Assembly (NCBI GenBank): GCA_023249275.1
Contig: JAHFCV010000009.1
Span: forward strand, 1-27,465
Direction: 5' to 3'
Length of the DNA stretch: 27,465 bases
DNA from: Candidatus Methanoperedens sp.
GTDB lineage: Archaea > Halobacteriota > Methanosarcinia > Methanosarcinales > Methanoperedenaceae
A model generated the notes under the pieces. That model saw only the letters and a program-made list of their open reading frames with translations. It had not been told where the DNA came from and ran no database searches. Positions 14,368-22,031 of the stretch are shown here, in pieces. The position numbers were made by a program, and so were the translations under genes. Every line of letters starts with the position of its first letter. Position 1 is the first letter of the stretch.

Positions 14368-14769
14368 TCAATATTTTTTAGCGGACGCATTCTTGCAGCC
14401 CTGGTTCCTGTACTTCTCTACCCTCATCATGAGGTCACTCACATCAATTGGTTTTGGTATATAATCATCGAAACCCGCATTGAGAATTCGCTCTTTATCC
14501 CCCTTCATTGCATAAGCGGTCAAAGCTATTAAGGGGATGTTTTTGTAAATATCGTTGCTTTTTATGGCTTTAGCTATTGAAAAACCATCTACGTCCGGTA
14601 ACCTCGGTTCCATCAGTATAAAATCGTAAATCTGTTTTTTAATCTTATTAAATGCATCGGTACCGTTTTCTGCTCCGTCTACGGTAAAACCCTTGGCGTT
14701 GAGTATCTCAAACGCAAGTTCCATATTGAGCGAATTGTGCTCTATAACCAGTACGTTTGTCGTTTTTAT
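14368..14769 (-). CDS. Single-domain response-regulator receiver with altered active site
   Basis: About 133 residues forming one CheY-like receiver and a short Lys/Asn-rich tail. The first strand NVLVIEHNSLNMELA corresponds to the usual VEDN-type acidic pair, here Glu-His. The strand-3 end reads DFILMEPRLPDVDGF, with Glu where the phosphorylated Asp belongs. The Thr (IALTAYAM) and Lys (YIPKPID) are kept. Glu at this site can mimic phosphorylation in other receivers, so the protein may be locked or unregulated. Strand 1 lies upstream of the first in-frame ATG (14724). No ATG, GTG or TTG precedes it, so the likely start is ATA at 14767-14769, seven bases after AGGT. Confidence 0.8.
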   Translation of the reverse strand: MKTTNVLVIEHNSLNMELAFEILNAKGFTVDGAENGTDAFNKIKKQIYDFILMEPRLPDVDGFSIAKAIKSNDIYKNIPLIALTAYAMKGDKERILNAGFDDYIPKPIDVSDLMMRVEKYRNQGCKNASAKKY

Positions 14770-14883
14770 CCTTCCTACCTTCCACTATCATAATTATTAT
14801 AATAAACTTTAAAAGTTTCGGTCAAATTGACAGCCAAAGCTATCGCATTGAAGGACTAATAACTCCCATCCACCTCGCGGATA

Positions 14884-16341
14884 CTACTTGATTGCCCGGT
14901 TAAGTTTTCCCGCCGCGCTGCCAATCTTTTTCCGAACAATATTGATATCGCCCTTGGTGGTAACAAGTTTTCTCTTAATAACTACTATCTGGCGCTTTGT
15001 TTCCTTCGGCGCAGGTCCCCCCATGACCGCACGTTTCTTAACATTCTCAACCGGGTCAAGCGCCTGTTTAACGTCTTTTTCAGAGAGACCTTTTTCACTT
15101 AATTTTTCATTAATAATTTTTGATGAGAGTTCATCAAGCAGGGAAAGAGTCGGGGTTTTGCCGGTCTTTGCAACCGTGCCCACTATATGATGGGCAGTCC
15201 TGAAAGGGATGCCTGTTGTGCGCACAATGGTATCCGCAAGCTCTGTTGCGGTCATGAACCCTGCGCCTGATGCTTTCCTCATATTTTCCTTTTTGATTTT
15301 CATCGTTTCAACCATACCCCAAGCCATACGCGTGGATGAGCGTACAGTATCGGCAGCGCGCCAGAGGTGAGGAGTAGCCTCCTGCAGGTCACGGTTATAG
15401 CTGCAGGGAAGAGCCTTGCAGATTGTCAGTACAGACATAAGTGCGCCGTGTACGGTTCCTGTTTTTGCGCGCATGAGTTCAGCCACGTCAGGGTTCTTTT
15501 TCTGGGGCATTATTGAAGAAGTGGATGAGTATTTATCGCCCAGTTCGATAAATCCGAATTCAGAGGTGCTCCACATGATGAGTTCTTCTGCAAGGCGGCT
15601 CAGGTTTGTCATCAGGTTGGCAAAACAGCTTACGCTCTCGATCATGAAATCGCGCGTGCTGACTGCATCCATCGAGTTCTCAATCAATGAGTCAAAAGCG
15701 AGCAGTTCTGTCGTCCGTTTCCTGTCAAGAGGAAAGCCTGTGGAAGCGAATGCCGCAGCGCCAAGAGGATTCTGGTTTGTGCGCTCGTAGGCGCCTTTTA
15801 ACCGCTCAATGTCGCGAAGGAGGGCATTCGCATGCGCAAGAAGGTGATGCGCAAGCGTGGTAGGCTGCGCATGCTGGGTGTGGGTGTACCCGGGCATGAT
15901 GGTATCATGGTGCTTCCCCGCCGTTCCGACCAGGGTTGCTGCAAGGTCATGGACTTCTTCCATGAGGTTTACAAGTTCCCCGCGCAGCGCGATGCGTATG
16001 CACGCAGCAACCTCATCGTTGCGCGAGCGCCCCGAGTGCATCCTTCCGCCTGTGTCCTCGCCAACAAGTTCTATGAGCCTTGCCTCAAGAGCGATATGGA
16101 CATCCTCGTATGAGGCATCGAGGGCTGAAATGCCTTCTTTTTGTATTTTGCCAAGACCTGAAAGGATGTCAGAGCATTCGCTTTTCTTGATGATGCCCTG
16201 TTCTTTCAGCATCACCACATGGGCTTTATCCACCTCGATATCCGCATCGAATATTCGTTTATCGGCTTCCATGGATGATGTGAAACGCATTATGTCTTCA
16301 TCCTGTTTGACCTGAAGACGACCTCGCCTTAATATATTCAT
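14884..16341 (-). CDS. argH: Argininosuccinate lyase
   Basis: 485 residues from the ATG at 16341; a TTG two codons upstream is less likely. It cleaves argininosuccinate to arginine and fumarate, the last step of arginine synthesis, as a cytosolic homotetramer. MNILRRGRL and RFTSSMEADKRIFDADI are typical N-terminal features. RMHSGRSRNDEVA (about 101-113) and PGYTHTQHAQPTT (about 147-159) are active-site regions, and SSIMPQKKNPD is the fumarase/lyase superfamily signature with its catalytic Ser loop. No other arginine gene is adjacent. The TATA-like box at 16369-16376 lies so close that the mRNA is probably leaderless. Confidence 0.96.
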   Translation of the reverse strand: MNILRRGRLQVKQDEDIMRFTSSMEADKRIFDADIEVDKAHVVMLKEQGIIKKSECSDILSGLGKIQKEGISALDASYEDVHIALEARLIELVGEDTGGRMHSGRSRNDEVAACIRIALRGELVNLMEEVHDLAATLVGTAGKHHDTIMPGYTHTQHAQPTTLAHHLLAHANALLRDIERLKGAYERTNQNPLGAAAFASTGFPLDRKRTTELLAFDSLIENSMDAVSTRDFMIESVSCFANLMTNLSRLAEELIMWSTSEFGFIELGDKYSSTSSIMPQKKNPDVAELMRAKTGTVHGALMSVLTICKALPCSYNRDLQEATPHLWRAADTVRSSTRMAWGMVETMKIKKENMRKASGAGFMTATELADTIVRTTGIPFRTAHHIVGTVAKTGKTPTLSLLDELSSKIINEKLSEKGLSEKDVKQALDPVENVKKRAVMGGPAPKETKRQIVVIKRKLVTTKGDINIVRKKIGSAAGKLNRAIK

Positions 16342-16368
16342 AAACAATCTTTAATTCATGTCATTGGG

Positions 16369-16376
16369 TATAAATA
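16369..16376. promoter_or_regulatory. TATA-like box in the argH / CPSF-like divergent region
   Basis: TATAAATA lies about 30 bases from the argH ATG on the minus strand (predicting a leaderless transcript) and about 65 bases before the CPSF-like start on the plus strand (predicting a leader of about 40 bases). Only one clear TATA-like sequence is present in the 95-base gap, so one site may serve both genes. Confidence 0.35.
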
Positions 16377-16436
16377 TAGAGTATCGTAAACCTTTATGCA
16401 TGGCTCCACAGTAGTAGTATTAGTCGAGGCGATAAC

Positions 16437-17675
16437 ATTAATCTACGATTCTTAGGAGGGGCTGGGGAAGTGGGAAGGTCAGCCATCCTTGTAAACGAAG
16501 AGCTTCTTCTCGATTACGGCATCAAACCCACAGACCCGCCGACATACCCCTCTAACGGGCTTCGTCCCAAAACCGTCATAATCTCTCATGGTCACCTTGA
16601 CCACTGCGGGCTTGCGCCCAATCTCATGGACCTTGAACCCGAAATCTACTGCACCGATGTTACAGCCCGCTTATCGGCGCTCCTGGCAAGAGACACGCTA
16701 AAAATAGCTGGAAAAAGGGGACACGTCATTCCATATTATACAGACGAAATCCAGGAATTCGAGCGAAAAGTTAGAACAGTAGATTACAGGCAGGAATTCA
16801 AAACCAGCGGGTATTCCGCATGCTTCTATGATGCAGGGCATATTCCGGGCTCATCCTCGATTCTCATTGAAAAAGACAAACAGAGCCTGTTTTATACAGG
16901 GGATATTAACACGCAGCAGACAGAACTCCAGAACGGCGCTGATACGGAATATCCCATAAGCGATACGCTGCTGATAGAGAGCACATATTTTGGCAGGAAC
17001 CATACTCCAAGGAAGGTGCTTGAGGAACGGTTTATTGAATCCATAAGGGAGACCATCGATAACGGTGGAAAAGCTATAATTCCAGCCTTCAGCATCGGCA
17101 GGACGCAGGAGATGATGCTCATCCTGAAAAAACACGGGCTTCATGCATACGTGGACGGCATGGGCGTGGATGTCTTTGACCTGATAAAAAAGTCGCCTGA
17201 ATATGTGCGCGATATGGATAAACTTGAAAAAGCGTTCACGAGCGCCAGTATCGTAAAGCCGAAAGAGCGGGAGGCTATTATCAAAGAACCATGCGTTATC
17301 GTGACCAGCGCCGGAATGCTAAACGGGGGTCCCGTGCTTTATTATATCAGGGAGATTTACGATGATGCAAAATCGAAGCTCCATCTTACGGGCTACCAGG
17401 CAGAAGATACAAACGGGAGAATGGCGCTGGAAAGCGGGCATATAGTGGATGGAAGGGATACTATCAGGCTTAATTGCAGGCTTGAGCTTTATGATTTCTC
17501 GGCTCACTGCGGGGATAAGGAGTTAAAAGAAGTGGTGAAGAATTTCGCTGATAATGGTACTGAAACTGTTATTGTGGTTCATGGGGAGAATACGCGGGGC
17601 TTTGCGGAGTGGATTAAGGAAGAGCTCGGGGTAGTGGCAAAGGCGCCTGCCAACGGAGATACTGTGTATCTTTAA
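16437..17675 (+). CDS. Archaeal CPSF-like beta-CASP RNase (aCPSF2 type), probable ATT start
   Basis: 412 residues if started at ATT 16437. The metallo-beta-lactamase core has ISHGHLDHCGLAP (zinc motif 2), DAGHIPGSSS and FYTGDIN. The beta-CASP part has IPAFSIGRTQEMM, VTSAGMLNGGP and a late VVHGE with DFSAHCGD. No KH domains precede it, so it resembles aCPSF2 rather than aCPSF1. Such enzymes process or degrade RNA, with endo- and 5'-3' exonuclease activity known in the family. The conserved first strand INLRFLGGAGEVGRS lies partly upstream of the first standard start (GTG 16470). Upstream in frame there is no ATG, GTG or TTG back to a stop. GAGG at 16426-16429 lies 7 bases before the ATT. Confidence 0.88.
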   Translation: MNLRFLGGAGEVGRSAILVNEELLLDYGIKPTDPPTYPSNGLRPKTVIISHGHLDHCGLAPNLMDLEPEIYCTDVTARLSALLARDTLKIAGKRGHVIPYYTDEIQEFERKVRTVDYRQEFKTSGYSACFYDAGHIPGSSSILIEKDKQSLFYTGDINTQQTELQNGADTEYPISDTLLIESTYFGRNHTPRKVLEERFIESIRETIDNGGKAIIPAFSIGRTQEMMLILKKHGLHAYVDGMGVDVFDLIKKSPEYVRDMDKLEKAFTSASIVKPKEREAIIKEPCVIVTSAGMLNGGPVLYYIREIYDDAKSKLHLTGYQAEDTNGRMALESGHIVDGRDTIRLNCRLELYDFSAHCGDKELKEVVKNFADNGTETVIVVHGENTRGFAEWIKEELGVVAKAPANGDTVYL

Positions 17676-17686
17676 ATTGCGATGAT

Positions 17687-18370
17687 TTATTTTGCACCTG
17701 TCTCAGTCAGCACAAAATCGCAGCAAGTCCCCTCGCCCATTGACCTGTGCTTTCGCAGCGACGCTCTTCGTTTATTTGTCCCTATCTTCTCAAACAGGAT
17801 AATGGTCTTCGAAAGGTGCTCAAGCGCATTCCCTCCAACGGGGCATAGCTCGCCAGTCGTAACGTCTTTATAAACCTGGTTTGTGATAACCACTGCTACT
17901 CCATGCTTTCTCGCAATCCCGTGAAGTATCCCTATCTGGTTCACAAGCTCGCGCCGCAGCCCCACGTTTTGTTCTTCAGAATCATCCTGAGTAAGCCCAA
18001 GCCTGTAGAAAAGCGCCGCCGAATCAAGGATAATCACCCCGATTTTATCGCTCATTAACTTCTCAATATCCGTAATTGCTGAATACTGCTGCTCAAAGTT
18101 TGCGGGTTCGTATATGATGATATCGCCTGCGATTTTCTTTGCCTCGTCTCCTGCTATCTGCTTAAACCGCTCTGCTGAGAACCCTTCGGTATCTATGAAA
18201 ATGACTTTCTTGCCGCTCCTCACACATTCCACAGCAAGCTGGATGCAGATATTGGTCTTCCCCGTGCCAGAGGCTCCGTAAAGCTGCGTAACTATGCCTC
18301 TCTCAAACCCGCCGCCCAGCATCTCGTCAATGGATTCGCATCCGCAGGGGATTCTTTCAGGTTTTTTTAT
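17687..18370 (-). CDS. radB: DNA repair and recombination protein RadB, probable ATA start
   Basis: 227 residues, the usual size of RadB, a RecA-fold paralogue of RadA without the N-terminal helix-hairpin-helix domain. Walker A is YGASGTGKTN, Walker B is VIILDSAALFYR, and GVAVVITNQVY is the L2-adjacent strand. RadB modulates RadA and Holliday-junction processing in euryarchaea. The conserved opening (KPERIPCGCESIDEMLGGGF) extends 16 codons before the first ATG (18322), yet no ATG, GTG or TTG exists between it and the upstream gene's stop. The best start is ATA at 18368-18370, nine bases after GGAG in the end of the CooC-like gene. It is last in a minus-strand operon and converges with the CPSF-like gene. 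Confidence 0.92.
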   Translation of the reverse strand: MKKPERIPCGCESIDEMLGGGFERGIVTQLYGASGTGKTNICIQLAVECVRSGKKVIFIDTEGFSAERFKQIAGDEAKKIAGDIIIYEPANFEQQYSAITDIEKLMSDKIGVIILDSAALFYRLGLTQDDSEEQNVGLRRELVNQIGILHGIARKHGVAVVITNQVYKDVTTGELCPVGGNALEHLSKTIILFEKIGTNKRRASLRKHRSMGEGTCCDFVLTETGAK

Positions 18371-18376
18371 AACTAT

Positions 18377-19144
18377 TCACTCCTGATTTTCTGATAATTT
18401 CTCAAATATGTCTTTTATGGCGGAAAGTGCTGCTCCGCTTCTATCTATTGGCGCAATATTCTCCATGTCAGCCTGCACAAGTGCGCCATCATACGGTATC
18501 ACGCCTAATACTGGCAGACGGTATTCTTTAAGTCTCTCCTCGATTTCACTCACATCCTCTCCGGCTTTATTGATGACAGCCCCGAATTTGCTTATACCAA
18601 TCTGGCGCGCAAGTTCTGCTATCCTTCCAGCAGTCTCGATTGACCTTGCGCCTGGTTCCACCACTATGAGCATATAATCCACTCCCTTCGTGATGCCGCG
18701 CCCGAGATGCTCCACTCCTGCTTCCATATCCATGATAACCACGCTGTTCGTCTTGAGAATCACATGGCGCATAAGGGCTTTTAAAAAAGAACTTGCAGGG
18801 CACATGCATCCGCTTCCCCCTCTTTCAACCGTGCCCATGACCAGTAATTTCACGTTGTCAGGTCCTATTACGCCGAATTTTTCGACAATGTCGTCAACTT
18901 TTGGATTTATCTTGAAAAAACCCGCAGGACCTCCCGCCCTTTCGTCAATAAGTTCCTTGAATTCTGTCAGCGACTTGGGGGGTTTTTTTATACCAAGCGC
19001 TGACGCAAGGTTCATACTGGGGTCGGCGTCTATTGCGAGTACATCATACCCTCTTCGTGCAAAGAGCCGCGCCAGCGTGCCGGAGAGCGTGGTCTTTCCA
19101 ACGCCGCCCTTGCCTGAGATTGCGATTTTCTTAAAGTGTTTCAT
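18377..19144 (-). CDS. CooC-like MinD-family ATPase
   Basis: 255 residues of the SIMIBI/MinD class. The deviant Walker A is ISGKGGVGKTTLSG (about 9-22), with the signature Lys before the loop. AIDADPSMNLASALG is the switch I region, GCMCPAS (about 114-120) holds the CxC that binds nickel or zinc at the dimer interface of CooC, and VIMDMEAGVEHLGRG is the Walker B/switch II stretch. CooC inserts nickel into the C-cluster of carbon monoxide dehydrogenase. No cdh or coo structural gene is in view, so the client is inferred. The ATG closes the third hairpin of the intergenic element. The last codons carry the AGGAG used by radB. Confidence 0.88.
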   Translation of the reverse strand: MKHFKKIAISGKGGVGKTTLSGTLARLFARRGYDVLAIDADPSMNLASALGIKKPPKSLTEFKELIDERAGGPAGFFKINPKVDDIVEKFGVIGPDNVKLLVMGTVERGGSGCMCPASSFLKALMRHVILKTNSVVIMDMEAGVEHLGRGITKGVDYMLIVVEPGARSIETAGRIAELARQIGISKFGAVINKAGEDVSEIEERLKEYRLPVLGVIPYDGALVQADMENIAPIDRSGAALSAIKDIFEKLSENQE

Positions 19145-19221
19145 AAAGCGACACCTCGCTTTATGCGGTGTTCAGGTATGCTTCGCATACCTGTCGTTTG
19201 ATAAAACTTTCCTAAAGTTTT
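19142..19221 (-). repeat. Triple-hairpin intergenic element, copy 2, ending in the cooC-like start codon
   Basis: Read on the minus strand, AAAACTTT and AAAGTTTT (19203-19221) pair across a three-base loop. CAGGTATGC and GCATACCTG (19173-19193) pair across GAA. CATAAAGCGA and TCGCTTTATG (19142-19165) pair across GGTG and end in the start codon. The first and third hairpins are identical to copy 1 at 9513-9591. The second differs at its base (CAGG/CCTG instead of GGG/CCC) yet stays paired, and the connecting bases differ most. GAGGTG lies 7 bases before the ATG. The element fills the whole gap between the metallophosphoesterase and CooC-like genes. Confidence 0.8.
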
Positions 19222-19223
19222 CA

Positions 19224-19859
19224 TTACGTATCAATAAACTCTGTTTTTATATCGTCTTTTATGGTGATAACTGCGCCCAGTCCTTTCGAGGCTGCACCCG
19301 GGTTTACCACACAGGTGCCTTTCGCACAAACCGTGCCTCTTGCTTCATGGATGTGCCCGCAAACGATGAGGTCGATTCTACCAAGAAAGCGGGCTAATGC
19401 TTCGCTGCCGATGTTTCCTCTCTGCACCCTGTCGGTCGTATTGAATGGCGGGGCGTGCGATAATAAAACCGTCTTTCCATTTAATCCGTTTAATTTGCTC
19501 AATAATATGCCCACATATTCGCCAATTTTCTTTTCCGAGAGTTCAAATGGGGTATTGAATGGCGTTGGATTCGAACCTCCGAGCCCGACGAAATTAAGCC
19601 CCTCCAGAGTATGGATTGTATTATGGAGGCATATGGCGTTCTTATCCAGAACATTGAGGAGCGAGGGATTATCGCAGTTGCCCGGCACTGCAAGTACCGG
19701 TTGTTTGAACATCGTTAGTAATTCAAGCGCCTTTTCGTCAGGTCCGAAATTCGTTATGTCGCCTGCTAACAAAACCGCATCAATATCCCCGGCTCTATCG
19801 AGAATCGCTTCCACATGCGAATAATTGCCATGAAGGTCTGATAATGCCAGGAATTTCAT
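19224..19859 (-). CDS. Calcineurin-like metallophosphoesterase
   Basis: 211 residues. All five metal motifs are visible in order: LSDLHGN (about 6-12), LLAGDITNFG (about 31-40), VPGNCDNP (about 58-65), LLSHAPPFN (about 133-141) and VCGHIHEARG (about 169-178). The family hydrolyses phosphomono- or diesters with two metal ions; the substrate here is not evident. It is a short cytosolic form, like archaeal YfcE/MJ0936-type phosphodiesterases. It lies between the YkgJ-type gene (47-base gap) and the hairpin element preceding the CooC-like gene, all on the minus strand. Confidence 0.88.
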   Translation of the reverse strand: MKFLALSDLHGNYSHVEAILDRAGDIDAVLLAGDITNFGPDEKALELLTMFKQPVLAVPGNCDNPSLLNVLDKNAICLHNTIHTLEGLNFVGLGGSNPTPFNTPFELSEKKIGEYVGILLSKLNGLNGKTVLLSHAPPFNTTDRVQRGNIGSEALARFLGRIDLIVCGHIHEARGTVCAKGTCVVNPGAASKGLGAVITIKDDIKTEFIDT

Positions 19860-19906
19860 ACGAGGTAATATCGGTTCTTGGGTTTATAATTGTAATGTTC
19901 GCGCGC

Positions 19907-20491
19907 TCAAATCCAGTGCTCGCCATCGCTATCGTGGACGCATATATTTCCCTTGCCGCCAGGCTTGAACCCATTGAATTTCTCAAGTAGTAAAATCGAT
20001 TCTTTAATCTCAGCAATGCATCGCTCTTTCAACAGCCTTGCCAGCTTCATGCTTTCTTCGTAATTAATAGCGCCTCCAAGCCCCATGCATTCAGATGCCA
20101 TCAATCGCCCATCCATTAAATAAAAAGGATAGGTCTTGCAGATGTATGGTCTGCACTCGTATATCCGGCACAAACCTTTCTTGAGAAAAATGCAGTCCCC
20201 GTTTTTCCTGAGAACCCACTCAAAGGTATGGATATTACCTTCCGAATCCCTGTCTTCCGAGGGCGCAGGTATTACAAAATCCTCCCGCACAAGTCCGGTT
20301 TTTTCACAGATGCGCCTTATTTCAAAAGGGAAGATGAATACAGTGTTATCGCCGTATTCTGCCCGGCAGCACTGCGCGCAGTTGCGGCACGCAAAGCCGA
20401 TGGCTCTTATTTCATGAGCAAGCCGTTTTTCGTCAATACTGGCTGCTTTATCGAGGGCTTTCGTAAGGCTGGCGATTTTTGTTTCTTTCAA
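19907..20491 (-). CDS. YkgJ-family Cys-cluster (Fe-S or zinc) protein
   Basis: 194 residues with the CxxCxxCC pattern (FACRNCAQCCRAEYGD, about 33-48) and later Cys residues in GDCIFLKKGLCRIYECRPYI and KTYPFY. This is the UPF0153/YkgJ arrangement, thought to bind a metal or iron-sulfur cluster; the biochemical role is not established. A helical N-terminus (1-30) and C-terminus flank it. The start is TTG at 20489-20491; no ATG is close. TTTATCT around 20521-20530 could be its promoter. It heads the run YkgJ, metallophosphoesterase, CooC-like, radB. Confidence 0.82.
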   Translation of the reverse strand: MKETKIASLTKALDKAASIDEKRLAHEIRAIGFACRNCAQCCRAEYGDNTVFIFPFEIRRICEKTGLVREDFVIPAPSEDRDSEGNIHTFEWVLRKNGDCIFLKKGLCRIYECRPYICKTYPFYLMDGRLMASECMGLGGAINYEESMKLARLLKERCIAEIKESILLLEKFNGFKPGGKGNICVHDSDGEHWI

Positions 20492-20581
20492 GGTTATTTT
20501 GCCTGATATTCCTGTTTTGTAGATAAATGTTTAGCTGGTTATGGAAAAAAGGAGAAATCTTGATTCCAGTAGCCTGCCAAA

Positions 20582-21808
20582 TTATGAAACTGTGTTATGT
20601 TTCGGCAGCAGAACCAGCATCATCACCGCAGCCACGAGCGCGGCTGCGCTTCCGAAAAGGAAAGGAGCGCTGGCACCTATGTAATCCCATAAGAACCCTG
20701 CTATTATGCTTGAAGCAAGTGCCAGAAGCCCGGTTGCAGTATAATACAAACCTATTGCCGTTCCTCTTTTTTCGGGTGGCACCATATCCACCACAAAAGC
20801 CTTACTCACACCTTCAGTCATAGCCATGTAAAAACCATAGACTGCAAAGAGTATCCATATCTGGTATCCTTCGTTTGCCAGCGCAAAACCCAGATAAACA
20901 AGGGAAAAGATAAGGAATCCTCCCACCATGACATTGCGGCGCCCGACCTTATCTGAAAGTATCCCGGCAGGCATTGAAGAAACAGAATATGTGATATTGT
21001 AAACAACATAGGTCAATACCACTATTGCGATAACCGCTATTGAACCAAAGACCGAGGTTATGATTGAGGGTATGCCTCCAGAAATTTCAAAGATGTTCTT
21101 TGCCCGCAGTATCAGGAAAGCATTGCTTGAGTTACCAAGTGCGAAAATTAAAGTGATCAGGAGAAATATCTTGAATTCGCGGCTAAAATCCGATAGTCTG
21201 AACTTTAAACTATCCTTTTTCTCACCTTTTTTCTCTGAAACAAAGAAGAACAAAAGAATCACACTTATCAACGCAGGTATGAAAGCAATAAGGAATATGA
21301 GGTTGTATTTCCCGTCAAGTAAATATAAAAACAGCAACGCCAAGAGCGGCCCTATGACTGCGCCCAGGGTATCAAGACTCTGGTGAAAACCAAATGCCTT
21401 CCCGCGGTATTGCGCTTCGGTTGAATCCGCGATGAGTGCGTCCCTTGCAGATGAACGAAGCCCTTTCCCAAACCTGTCAAGGAAACGGGCTGCAAGAACA
21501 AAATGCCATGTGGTCGCAAATGCAAGGAGTGGTTTTGAGATGGTTGAAAGGCTATACCCGAAAATGACATAGGGTTTTCTTTTTCCTGATTTGTCTGAGA
21601 GCCAGCCTGAGACCACTTTCAGGATGCTGGCTGTGCTTTCGGCAATCCCCTCGATTATACCCACGATTGACATGGGCGCAGCAAGAACTGTTGTAAGGAA
21701 GATGGGTATTATGGGATACAGCATCTCGCTGCTGATGTCGGTAAAAAAGCTGACGAGACCGAGTACGAATACGTTTTTCTTTATGCCTTTGATGATGTCT
21801 TTTTCCAT
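20582..21808 (-). CDS. Major facilitator superfamily transporter
   Basis: 408 residues with about 12 hydrophobic helices and the MFS loop 2-3 motif SGWLSDKSGKRKPYVIFGYS (about 67-86), repeated in the second half as AGILSDKVGRRNVMVGG (about 282-298). RFLDRFGKGLRSSARDALIA (about 108-127) is a feature of a prokaryotic subgroup of uncertain substrate, some of them multidrug or metal exporters. A basic loop (KKGEKKDSLKFRLSDF) joins the two six-helix halves. GGTGAG precedes the ATG. It lies 90 bases upstream of the YkgJ-type gene on the same strand, but with a separate promoter-like sequence between. Confidence 0.85.
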   Translation of the reverse strand: MEKDIIKGIKKNVFVLGLVSFFTDISSEMLYPIIPIFLTTVLAAPMSIVGIIEGIAESTASILKVVSGWLSDKSGKRKPYVIFGYSLSTISKPLLAFATTWHFVLAARFLDRFGKGLRSSARDALIADSTEAQYRGKAFGFHQSLDTLGAVIGPLLALLFLYLLDGKYNLIFLIAFIPALISVILLFFFVSEKKGEKKDSLKFRLSDFSREFKIFLLITLIFALGNSSNAFLILRAKNIFEISGGIPSIITSVFGSIAVIAIVVLTYVVYNITYSVSSMPAGILSDKVGRRNVMVGGFLIFSLVYLGFALANEGYQIWILFAVYGFYMAMTEGVSKAFVVDMVPPEKRGTAIGLYYTATGLLALASSIIAGFLWDYIGASAPFLFGSAAALVAAVMMLVLLPKHNTVS

Positions 21809-21859
21809 GCGCTCACCTTAATTGCATCTCTTTTTTAAATAATGTTCTGTAAAAAAGAT

Positions 21860-21988
21860 GTATAGTATCTCAGACCTCGCTGAAAGAGATACCTGAAGTC
21901 AGAGATTAGTACTGATAGGACTGATGACTGCGATGTTACTTGTGAGGAGGCGCTGAGAAGGCGCTCTCCACTTTTTATTTTTATTATT
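21860..21988 (+). ncRNA. Possible small structured RNA gene
   Basis: A 250-base gap holds no ORF but looks like a transcription unit. TTTTTTAAATAA (about 21829-21840) could be a TATA box. GTATCTC (21865-21871) pairs with GAGATAC (21886-21892). AGTCAG (21897-21902) can pair with the CTGA and GACT segments at 21912-21922. TGATGA at 21922-21927 and CTGA at 21912-21915 and 21953-21956 resemble box C and D elements of archaeal sRNAs. A T-rich tract (21971-21988) could terminate transcription. The box spacing (25 bases from TGATGA to the last CTGA) is not standard, so the class is uncertain. Confidence 0.3.
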
Positions 21989-22031
21989 CATATTTTAAAA
22001 AATCCATTTTTTCATAGAAACTTTTATCACA

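Noticed and set aside
14237..14464. Plus-strand 75-residue ORF
   Set aside because: Mostly antisense to the receiver gene and low-complexity AT-rich sequence; no family features.
18361..18370. T7 tract as a terminator between CooC-like and radB genes
   Set aside because: On the transcribed strand it reads as A's and forms the AAA AAA codons after radB's likely start.
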